Assembly: GCA_002362135.1 (NCBI GenBank)
Contig: DETO01000027.1
Span: forward strand, 1-12,561
Direction: 5' to 3'
Length of the DNA stretch: 12,561 nt
Source of the DNA: Ruminococcus sp. UBA3286
Lineage (GTDB): Bacteria > Bacillota > Clostridia > Oscillospirales > Ruminococcaceae
The position numbers and the translations under genes were made by a program. Of this stretch, positions 7,101 through 12,561 are shown piece by piece. The notes beneath the pieces are model-generated. The model saw only the letters and a program-made list of their open reading frames with translations. It ran no database searches and had not been told where the DNA came from. Each line of letters starts with the position of its first letter. The first letter of the stretch is position 1.

Positions 7101-7582
7101 ACCTTGCTTTTCGCCTGATCATAATTGCCATTTTGTAATAAACGCGGAATTTCGCCTGCAAGACAAGCCGAAAGGCATATAAGACCACCATGATATTTTT
7201 TCAGCAGTTCCATATCGACTCTCGGCTTGTTATAAAATCCTTCAATATTTGCGGCAGAAATAAGCTTCACAAGATTGCTGTAGCCAATATTATTTTTGCA
7301 TAACAATATCAGATGATACGGGCGCGAATCAAGTTTAGGCTCTCTGTCGAATCTTGTACGCGGCGCAACATAGACTTCGCAGCCGATAACAGGCTTTATA
7401 CCATTATTTTTCGCAGCTTGCCAGAATTCCGGAACTCCGTACATATTTCCGTGATCGGTTATGGCGACAGCCTTCTGACCGAGTTCCTTTACGCGCTCTA
7501 TCAGCTTGCTGATGCGGCAAGCTCCGTCAAGAAGGCTGTATTCCGTGTGAACATGAAGATTTACAAATTCATCTGCCCTCAA
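4178..7582 (-). CDS. dnaE: DNA polymerase III alpha subunit (DnaE)
   Basis: DnaE is a C-family replicative DNA polymerase. With the start chosen it has 1134 residues, close to the E. coli length (1160). Order: PHP domain (about 1-280) with HVHTEYSLLDG and TDHGNMYG; polymerase core with GPGRGSGAGS (about 360-369), PDFDIDF supplying catalytic D403 and D405, and a third aspartate near D551 in MDFLGLR; a helix-hairpin-helix region; the clamp-binding motif QMNLF at 903-907; and an OB fold about 975-1050. All nine PHP metal-ligand positions appear intact (H10, H12, D19, H44, E69, H90, C140, D208, H210). The frame is open from a TTG at 7615, and a GTG lies at 7591. The TTG at 7582 is preferred because AGGTG lies six bases upstream and the protein then begins near FVNLHVH, like other DnaE proteins. 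It overlaps the whiA end by 14 bases, suggesting translational coupling. Firmicutes usually also carry PolC, not seen here. Confidence 0.96.
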   Translation of the reverse strand: MRADEFVNLHVHTEYSLLDGACRISKLIERVKELGQKAVAITDHGNMYGVPEFWQAAKNNGIKPVIGCEVYVAPRTRFDREPKLDSRPYHLILLCKNNIGYSNLVKLISAANIEGFYNKPRVDMELLKKYHGGLICLSACLAGEIPRLLQNGNYDQAKSKVLEYLEIFGSGNYYIEVQDHGIREERRILPQLYRLSDETGIPLAATNDCHYILKSDAELQNVLLCIQTGTTLGEPNGMSFETEEFYVKSADEMAMLFKGHEEAVRNTTLIAEKCNVDLNFDSRIKIPEFKTEGVSDNRKFLRDLSYKGLYRLYGENADSKISDRLDYELSVINKKQFTDYFLIVWDFIRYAREHNVPVGPGRGSGAGSLCAYCIGITGIDPIKYNLMFERFLNPERVSMPDFDIDFCIEGRQSVKDYVVEKYGADKVSEIIAFDTLKAKAAVRDIARVLGLPYSIGDRIAKQIDPRFGLEYALQESADLRSMYNADRSVKRLIDLALKLEGMPRHTSTHAAGVVISAVPLDELVPLQRNDNTIVTQYTMAYLESLGLLKMDFLGLRNLTVIRDAVNEIHKTEPDFDINKIPCDDAEVFRMLAVGDTAGVFQFESEGMTHRLIELVPERLEDLIVIISLYRPGPMKSIPVYINNKKHPENIKYLHPALKDILEETFGVMVYQEQVMEICRKLAGYSYGHADIVRRAMAKKKHDAMLRERESFVNGAVERNVPRETADKIFEEMISFASYAFNKSHAAAYAYLAYQTAYLKCHYRGIYMAALMSSVMSGGGRLIEYIDDCRTHGLEVLAPDINMSRRGFAYVDGKMYFGMLAVKNAGGLLSDKIISERQENGNFKSLQNFCERINGRELNKKALENLIKAGAFDGLGLNRRQMLDNYEMLMNMADRDSRGVIDGQMNLFGSEVSEAASVKIPYRAEFDVKRLLAMEKEATGIYLSGHPLAEYSWFAELLKTCRAADILNGGNVYDNMPVKLLCVVQEKKLHTAKNGSKMCFLNAADESGDIDIVVFPDLYAITGSRTDPENILYIKGNVSVKDESVSVIATSVTAEQEFQRFAENHTLCIKTPSDSVPMRELAEICRKYSGNTEICFYFTDVRKTVRPKNRLSVNLCRQSANELKKIIYIENMGII

Positions 7583-8489
7583 TTTTTTCACCTGCCATTC
7601 TGATCTCGTCGGCAATTTTAGCTATCCTTTTGAATCTGTGATTAACTCCCGAACGGCTCAGCGGCTCGGAAAGACTTTCCCCTATTTCCTGCAAACTCAT
7701 AGTCGGATTTTCCATACGCAGCCGCGCTATTTCTCTGAGTTCTTCAGGCAGATCGTCAAGTCTGCGGTTATTGGCGATCAGGGATATATCCTCGATCTGC
7801 TTAAGCGCAGCCGATACCACCTTATCTATGTTCGCGCTGTCGCAGTTTGCAATGCGATTGGCTTTATTGCGCACATCCTTATAAATTTTAACATTCATGA
7901 GTTCAAGCGTACATTGCTGCGCGCCTATAAAAGTAAGCGTATCTTCAATTCCCTCGCTGCCCTTTATATAAACGATCGGCTGACCGCGGCGAACTGCGCT
8001 TCTTGCTGCAACTCCTATATCGTTAAGAAGTGAAATAAGTTCCAGAGCAAGCTTCTGCTCAGGGACTGCGAATTCAAGATGATACTCCTTTTCAGGGGCG
8101 ATCACGCTTCCGCAGGCAAGAAAAACTCCTGCTGCAAATACGCCAAGACTTCCCGTCGAAATCATTTCATAGTTTATCTGCCGCGGTTTTTCGGTTATTT
8201 TGTATTTTTCAAATACTGTCTTTACAAGTTCCGCCGAAGTAATGTCATAAATATATAATTTCCTGCCGTTTTTTCCTACCGATTCTCTGCACGAAATCTC
8301 ATGATGAAAAACTTTTCCGAAAAGCCTGCCGAACGTTTCCGCCGACGTTTCATTCTTGCTCTGAAAACATATGTGCTGCGGCGTAAGAGTACGGCTAAAC
8401 AGCAGCATTCCGTACAGACAGGCAAAACGCTTATCCTTATCGGTGATATACGTGCAGATCTCCCTGCGCACTTCGTCTGAAAAAGACAA
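7569..8489 (-). CDS. whiA: WhiA, DNA-binding regulator
   Basis: WhiA is a DNA-binding protein needed for sporulation in Streptomyces and linked to cell division and chromosome segregation in Bacillus. At 306 residues it is of normal length. The N-terminal LAGLIDADG-like domain (no nuclease activity expected) includes GVFLACGSVIAPEKEYHLEF; the conserved NCDSANIDKVVSAALKQIEDI links it to the C-terminal helix-turn-helix (LPEELREIARLRMENPTMSL, then SGVNHRFKRI). The frame is open from a TTG at 8498, but the TTG at 8489 gives the family N-terminus MSFS and has GCGAG about nine bases upstream, overlapping the rapZ stop region. Both candidates are TTG, which suggests low or coupled translation. In most Firmicutes yvcK sits between rapZ and whiA; here they are 18 bases apart. 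Confidence 0.93.
   Translation of the reverse strand: MSFSDEVRREICTYITDKDKRFACLYGMLLFSRTLTPQHICFQSKNETSAETFGRLFGKVFHHEISCRESVGKNGRKLYIYDITSAELVKTVFEKYKITEKPRQINYEMISTGSLGVFAAGVFLACGSVIAPEKEYHLEFAVPEQKLALELISLLNDIGVAARSAVRRGQPIVYIKGSEGIEDTLTFIGAQQCTLELMNVKIYKDVRNKANRIANCDSANIDKVVSAALKQIEDISLIANNRRLDDLPEELREIARLRMENPTMSLQEIGESLSEPLSRSGVNHRFKRIAKIADEIRMAGEKIEGR
7589..7593 (-). promoter_or_regulatory. Ribosome binding site deciding the dnaE TTG start
   Basis: AGGTG at 7593-7589 on the minus strand is followed by six adenines and then TTG at 7582. The site lies inside the whiA coding region. Neither the TTG at 7615 nor the GTG at 7591 has a comparable site. Confidence 0.6.
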
Positions 8490-8507
8490 TCTTATCAACT
8501 CGCTTGT

Positions 8508-9380
8508 TTAAAATTTTTTATCCTTTGTAATATCACGGTGATATTTCTTGACGTTATAGCCTTCTTCGGTAAGATATTTAGCCATAAGTTCGGCAAAAGT
8601 TATAGATCTGTGTTTTCCGCCCGTACAGCCAAAAGCTATTACCAGCTGACTTTTGCCTTCGTGGACGTAAAGGGGAATAAGGAAATCCAGCAGATCGCTT
8701 AGCCGCGTGAAAAGTTCCTGTGACTGCTCCGAAAGCATTACATAGTCTTGTACGCACTCTTCTATCCCAGTATGGCTGCGGAGTTCCTGAACATAATACG
8801 GATTCGGCAGGCATCTTACATCAAAAACAAGATCGGCTTCCGTTGAAACGCCGTATTTAAAGCCAAATGACATGACCTTGATGACAAGAGAATCGGAAGA
8901 ATGATCAAGAAAAATATTCTTGACCTGCTCCTTTAACTGGGCGGCGGAATATTCAGAAGATTCTATGTAATAATCGGCGATCTCCCTGAGCTGCGAAAGC
9001 TGACAGCGTTCAAAATATATCGCTTCATGCATATTTCCGTTGAATTTATCATCAAGAGGATGCTTGCGTCGAGTTTCCTTATACCGCTTGATAAGGACTT
9101 CATCATTAGCCTCAATAAACAGCACCTTTACTTCAACGTCCTCTTCCGCTTTAAGAGCCTGCAAAGCGCGGAATATCTCCGTAAACATATCGCCTGTTCT
9201 GATATCCAGAGCCACGGCGATCTTATTCAACCCTGTCTCGGATTTGCGGCAAAGATCCACAAACTGCGGAATAAGCTTCGGAGGGATATTATCGATACAG
9301 TAAAATCCGATATCTTCCATAACGTCCATAACGCTGGATTTTCCCGATCCTGACATTCCTGTTACAATCAATAAATTCAT
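8508..9380 (-). CDS. rapZ: RapZ / YvcJ family nucleotide-binding protein
   Basis: This is a P-loop protein of the RapZ/YvcJ family. E. coli RapZ is an RNase E adapter that senses glucosamine 6-phosphate; Bacillus YvcJ binds and hydrolyses nucleotides, and its RNA role is not established. The 290 residues match the family. Walker A is GMSGSGKS at 8-15, followed by DIGFYCIDNIPP; the C-terminal domain has SFGFKYGVSTEADLVFDVR and FGCTGGKHRSI at about 250-260. The in-frame ATG at 9392 overlaps the murB stop as ATGA but has no ribosome site. The ATG at 9380 has GAGG six bases upstream and starts directly at MNLLIVTG, so it is preferred. Either way the gene is coupled to murB. It sits between wall synthesis and whiA, consistent with a link between sugar-nucleotide status and growth (inference). 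Confidence 0.94.
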   Translation of the reverse strand: MNLLIVTGMSGSGKSSVMDVMEDIGFYCIDNIPPKLIPQFVDLCRKSETGLNKIAVALDIRTGDMFTEIFRALQALKAEEDVEVKVLFIEANDEVLIKRYKETRRKHPLDDKFNGNMHEAIYFERCQLSQLREIADYYIESSEYSAAQLKEQVKNIFLDHSSDSLVIKVMSFGFKYGVSTEADLVFDVRCLPNPYYVQELRSHTGIEECVQDYVMLSEQSQELFTRLSDLLDFLIPLYVHEGKSQLVIAFGCTGGKHRSITFAELMAKYLTEEGYNVKKYHRDITKDKKF

Positions 9381-9386
9381 AGCGTT

Positions 9387-9390
9387 CCTC
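9387..9390 (-). promoter_or_regulatory. Ribosome binding site of rapZ overlapping the murB stop
   Basis: GAGG at 9390-9387 on the minus strand overlaps the murB TGA (9391-9389) and stands six bases before the ATG at 9380. A ribosome terminating on murB would uncover or occupy this site, a typical translational coupling arrangement. Confidence 0.6.
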
Positions 9391-10294
9391 ATTTCAATAT
9401 TATTGGCTCAAGTTCCAGAATATATCCGCTTTTTTCCAAAACGACGCGTTTTACCTCTTCGCATAGCTGCAAAACATCGGAGCAGGTCGCTCCGCCTTTG
9501 TTGATCACAAATCCGCTGTGTTTTTCGCTGACCTGCGCGCCGCCTACCGTAAAACCTTTTAATCCGCACTGCTCAATAAGAAGCGACGCATAGCTGCCCT
9601 CGGGACGCTTGAAAGTACTTCCTGCGCTGGGATATTCAAGAGGCTGCTTTGAGCTTCGTTTGTTCATGCATTCGTCCATAGCGGCTTTTATTTCCGACGG
9701 TTCGCCTTGAGAAAGTTTCATAGTAACCGATACTATGACTAAATCTCTGCCCGAAAAAATGCTGTGCCTGTACGAAAGTTCCATTTCATCGGCTGAAACA
9801 GCCCGTATATCGCCGTTTTCGTCAATGTACTCGGCAGATATCACAACGTCTTTCATTTCGCTGCCGTATGCTCCTGCATTCATATAAAGCGCGCCGCCGA
9901 CAGTTCCCGGAATTCCGTAAAGATTTTCCATACCGCCGAGACCGTTTTTGCAAGCCTGCATACATACGGAAGCAAGAAGCGCTCCCGCATCGCATTTTAC
10001 AGTAGTTCCGTCAATAACGATCTCCGAAAACGAACTGCCAAAATGAAGTATAACTCCGTCGTATCCGTCGTCCGACGCAATAATATTGCTGCCGCGTCCA
10101 ATTACAGCGTATTTTATCTTCTCAGTTCTGAGATATTTTATAAGTTCGGCTGCTGATTCCGCGGAATTAACATTTATCAGCGCGCGGCAGTTTCCGCCAA
10201 ATCTGAAAGTCGTATGATCTTTCAGCGAACATTCCTGCCTGATATCGCAGCCAAGCTTTTCACATAATTCAGATAAACCACTTATATTTATCAT
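9389..10294 (-). CDS. murB: UDP-N-acetylenolpyruvoylglucosamine reductase
   Basis: MurB is the FAD enzyme that uses NADPH to reduce enolpyruvyl-UDP-GlcNAc to UDP-MurNAc, the second committed step of peptidoglycan precursor synthesis in the cytoplasm. With 301 residues it has the usual Gram-positive (type II) length. FAD-binding signatures: TTFRFGGN (28-35), IGRGSNIIASDDGYDG (65-80) and GIPGTVGGALYMNAGAYG (127-144). Catalytic features: YRHS near 175-178, S226 in SAGSTFKRP as the proton donor, and E296 in the C-terminal LELEP. The frame is open to an ATG at 10372, but the ATG at 10294 has a strong GGAGGGAG a few bases upstream and gives the normal N-terminus, so it is chosen. The gap to hprK is 82 bases with no visible terminator. 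Confidence 0.96.
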   Translation of the reverse strand: MINISGLSELCEKLGCDIRQECSLKDHTTFRFGGNCRALINVNSAESAAELIKYLRTEKIKYAVIGRGSNIIASDDGYDGVILHFGSSFSEIVIDGTTVKCDAGALLASVCMQACKNGLGGMENLYGIPGTVGGALYMNAGAYGSEMKDVVISAEYIDENGDIRAVSADEMELSYRHSIFSGRDLVIVSVTMKLSQGEPSEIKAAMDECMNKRSSKQPLEYPSAGSTFKRPEGSYASLLIEQCGLKGFTVGGAQVSEKHSGFVINKGGATCSDVLQLCEEVKRVVLEKSGYILELEPIILK

Positions 10295-10376
10295 TTTCTC
10301 CCTCCGAATTGTCTTATAACCTGTCTCCGCAAGAAATCTCATGAAAACAAGATGGAAAGATTCTGAGAACAAGTTC

Positions 10377-11336
10377 TTAGAATGACTCGTAATTTCTTAC
10401 GGTTTCCTTTGGGTCGGACTGCATACCAAGCCTGTTAAGAAGCTCGGCTGCGGCATTGTAACCCATTTTCTTCTGTCTGTTATTCATCGCGGCAACTTCA
10501 AGTATGACCGCAAGATTACGTCCGGGCTTTACGGGAATGGTCAGAGACGGTATCTTTACTCCGAGAAGGCTGACATATTCCGTATCAACGCCCATTCTGT
10601 CGTAAATCTTTTCTGGATTCCATTGTTCAAGTTCAACTACTAGATCAAGCTTTTCCGTCATTTTTACCGCGCCGATACCGAACAGACGGCGGGCGTTGAT
10701 AATTCCGATACCCCTGAGTTCAAGAAAATGACGAATATTATCGGGAGAACTTCCCACAAGGCTAATATTCGATACTTTCCTGATCTCAACAGCGTCGTCG
10801 GCAACAAGTCTGTGACCGCGCTTTACAAGTTCGATAGCAGTTTCGCTTTTTCCTACGCCGCTTTCGCCTGTTATAAAAACGCCTTCGCCGTATATTTCAA
10901 TAAGTACGCCGTGACGCGTAACTCTCGGAGCAAGATTGAGGTTGAGGAACGCAATAAGACCCGACATGAAATTCGATGTGCTTTCCTTGCTTCTCAGCAG
11001 CGGAACTTCATATTCCTTTGCAAGTTCAAGCATTTCCGCAAAATAAGGAAGTTCCCTTGTGATTATAAGCGCTGGAAGTCTCTGCGCAAAAAGAAGCTGA
11101 AGTCTTTCACGTCTCGTTTTTTCGTCAATGCTTGAAAGGTATGCGAATTCCACCTTGCCTATTATCTGAATACGCTCGGGATTAAAATATTCATAAAATC
11201 CCATAAGCTGCAAACCGGGACGATTAACGTCCGTTTCGCCGATCATAATTTCCTCTGCGTCCTTGTGTATATAGATTATTTCCAGTTTAAATTCATCTAT
11301 GACCTTTCTGAGAGAAACCTTGAAATTGTCTGCCAT
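10377..11336 (-). CDS. hprK: HPr kinase/phosphorylase
   Basis: HprK phosphorylates HPr of the sugar phosphotransferase system on serine 46 when fructose 1,6-bisphosphate and ATP are high, and removes the phosphate when inorganic phosphate is high. It thereby sets carbon catabolite repression. The 319 residues match the family. The N-terminal domain has NRPGLQLMGFYEYF; then comes RHGVLIEIYG with a conserved histidine near 142. Walker A is GESGVGKS at 157-164, followed by RGHRLVADDAVEI, the HprK signature LELRGIGIINARRLFG near 205-220, and IPVKPGRNLAVILEVAAMN near the C-terminus. The ATG at 11348 is possible, but the ATG at 11336 has GGAG six bases upstream and gives the usual short N-terminus. 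Its activator is the product of PfkA, encoded in the same window. Confidence 0.96.
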   Translation of the reverse strand: MADNFKVSLRKVIDEFKLEIIYIHKDAEEIMIGETDVNRPGLQLMGFYEYFNPERIQIIGKVEFAYLSSIDEKTRRERLQLLFAQRLPALIITRELPYFAEMLELAKEYEVPLLRSKESTSNFMSGLIAFLNLNLAPRVTRHGVLIEIYGEGVFITGESGVGKSETAIELVKRGHRLVADDAVEIRKVSNISLVGSSPDNIRHFLELRGIGIINARRLFGIGAVKMTEKLDLVVELEQWNPEKIYDRMGVDTEYVSLLGVKIPSLTIPVKPGRNLAVILEVAAMNNRQKKMGYNAAAELLNRLGMQSDPKETVRNYESF

Positions 11337-11351
11337 TTTTTTCTCCATTCC

Positions 11352-11363
11352 CCGATATATCGG
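11352..11363. repeat. 12-bp palindrome between the membrane-protein gene and hprK
   Basis: CCGATATATCGG is a perfect palindrome in the short gap, two bases after the upstream stop and just ahead of the hprK ribosome site. It could be an operator or a small RNA stem, or chance; no second copy was noticed in the window. Confidence 0.5.
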
Positions 11364-11365
11364 TA

Positions 11366-12561
11366 TTATTTTACTATAAAGGAATCATAGCCGTAATCAG
11401 CTATGGAATCCTTCGCTTTAAGCAGTTCGCCGATCTCAGACGATTCGCCTGAGATCCTTATTACAACATTAAATTCCGAAAGCTTATCGGAAACAAGCTC
11501 CATGCATTTTTCGGCTTTTTCTGTCGGAGTTCCCGTAAATTCATAAAGCATATGTTCGTCCTGCACGCCTGCGCCGAGTTCGTCAACGTCTATATTCAGC
11601 ACAACAGTATGCGCCGAAAGCAGCATCGGCTGAAGAATATCATCATTTCCGCCAAGAAGATCGGCTGCCGAAACTTCTATGCACATTGCCGCCCCGTTCG
11701 ATATCGCCTCATCATACAGCAGATTCGCCGCCGAGGTAAGAGCCATGCAGCGTTCATTCTGACCAAGCCGCTGATCAAGAATTGCAAGATCTTTTTCCGT
11801 AAAATCCGGATAAGACAAATCCGAACATACTATATGTTCAAAACCCGCTTCCGCTGCCTCTTTCACAACGTCTGAAAGATAATTAACATAGGCTTCGGAA
11901 TACGGCGACGCCCACGGTTTACCGCCGTCATCGGCAGCCGCGTCCAGCCATTGCGAGCCGTCCAGAACGTTAGCGTAACCCGTTTCCGGAAGCGACACTG
12001 GAATTATATTGTCGTTGAATGCGCTTATCATCGCCGACGGCTTGAATCCGTTATTCACAATAGCTTCGGCTATCTTGTCGGGTGGAACTTCGGAAATTGC
12101 CGCCTTAGATGTCTTAGCCTCATAAAGACCGCTTTTGTAGCATATTTTTCCTCCGGAAATTTTCAGCGGCACGGCAATATATTCTATCCCCTCATTTTTC
12201 GGGATATTTTTCAGCGCATTCTCTATATCCTCAAGGCTCGCCATATCGCCGGGTTCTAACGCGGCGGCGCAGTAATCATCCGCCGAAACGCTTTCGGAAG
12301 CCGTCGTAACAGTAGTGACCTCCGCAGTAGAATCCGCCGAAGCAGTTTCAGTTGAAGTCGTCGTCGAAGATATCTCCGCAGTTGTTATTGGAATCTCTTG
12401 CGGCTTATCGCCCTTGTGCTGCGTGTAATTGATTATCGGTTCAGCCAGACTGTATCCGAGAAAGCCTATTCCGCCGATAAGCAGCGCCGTAAGGGTGCCT
12501 GAAAGCACCTTGGCAACCGGACTTTTGCCATAATAATTTTTTTCTTTTGTCTTGTAAATTT
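11366..12561 (-). CDS. Membrane-anchored protein with Thr/Ser-rich linker, possible TIM-barrel glycosidase-like domain; N-terminus cut by window edge
   Basis: The frame is open to the right edge, so the true start lies outside; a GTG at 12508 is an internal valine more likely than a start. The 397 visible residues begin with a basic cytoplasmic piece (KTKEKNYYGKSPVAK) and one membrane segment of about 20 residues (SGTLTALLIGGIGFLGYSLA). A linker rich in Thr, Ser, Glu and Ala (TTSTETASADSTAEVTTVTT) and an extracellular domain of about 300 residues follow. PWASPYSEAYVNYLSDVVKEAAEAGFEHIV followed by SDLSYPDF resembles the helix-strand unit of DUF4015-type putative glycoside hydrolases, whose usual form is closer to DYIRFP. 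The match is from memory and partial; the domain may be catalytically inactive. It is transcribed into hprK with only a short gap, as the first visible gene of the wall/carbon operon, which fits a cell-surface role. Confidence in the gene is high, in the function low. Confidence 0.7.
   Translation of the reverse strand, partial: IYKTKEKNYYGKSPVAKVLSGTLTALLIGGIGFLGYSLAEPIINYTQHKGDKPQEIPITTAEISSTTTSTETASADSTAEVTTVTTASESVSADDYCAAALEPGDMASLEDIENALKNIPKNEGIEYIAVPLKISGGKICYKSGLYEAKTSKAAISEVPPDKIAEAIVNNGFKPSAMISAFNDNIIPVSLPETGYANVLDGSQWLDAAADDGGKPWASPYSEAYVNYLSDVVKEAAEAGFEHIVCSDLSYPDFTEKDLAILDQRLGQNERCMALTSAANLLYDEAISNGAAMCIEVSAADLLGGNDDILQPMLLSAHTVVLNIDVDELGAGVQDEHMLYEFTGTPTEKAEKCMELVSDKLSEFNVVIRISGESSEIGELLKAKDSIADYGYDSFIVK

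Noticed and set aside
1..12561. CRISPR arrays, insertion sequences, tRNA or rRNA genes, T-box or known riboswitch leaders, phage or defence cassettes
   Set aside because: I looked on both strands and saw no spaced repeats, transposase motifs, cloverleaf-like segments or cassette-type gene sets. The window is dense housekeeping DNA apart from the AT-rich prfA segment.

Overview
The window looks like chromosomal core DNA of a low-to-mid GC Firmicute (Clostridia), most likely a Ruminococcus-like member of the Oscillospiraceae. The grounds are the gene order (membrane protein, hprK, murB, rapZ, whiA, dnaE, pfkA), strong Shine-Dalgarno sites, sigma-A type promoters and a base composition in the mid-forties percent GC by eye. 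The family placement is an inference from gene order and protein character, not from a search.

Layout. Positions 1-1169 (minus strand) hold a small DUF951 protein followed by prfA (release factor 1), which runs off the left edge; a clear promoter lies at 1211-1239. Positions 1336-2689 are a plus-strand island: an unrecognised 118-residue protein and a three-S1-domain RNA-binding protein with a perfect 12-bp inverted repeat inside its coding region. A bidirectional terminator (2694-2731) separates it from a converging minus-strand zinc-ribbon gene. pfkA follows with its own promoter (4060-4088) and a terminator-like hairpin after it. From 4178 to the right edge everything is on the minus strand and tightly packed. 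In transcription order these are a membrane-anchored protein with a Thr/Ser-rich linker (cut by the window edge), hprK, murB, rapZ, whiA and dnaE. Spacings are short, stop and start signals overlap, and two starts are probably TTG, all of which points to one translationally coupled operon.

How it fits together. The long operon joins cell-wall precursor synthesis (MurB), carbon and nucleotide sensing regulators (HprK, RapZ), a division/differentiation regulator (WhiA) and the replicative polymerase (DnaE). The committed glycolytic enzyme PfkA follows under a separate promoter. yvcK, usually found between rapZ and whiA in Firmicutes, is absent here.

The most striking observation is that prfA is a mosaic. 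Its first ~133 codons look like the rest of the window, but from about position 537 down to the left edge it switches abruptly to very AT-rich DNA with only AGA/AGG arginine codons, while the reading frame and RF1 motifs stay intact. This is either an intragenic recombination with a distant AT-rich relative or a chimeric assembly. I found no CRISPR array, insertion sequence, tRNA, rRNA or defence cassette, and no convincing undescribed multi-gene system.
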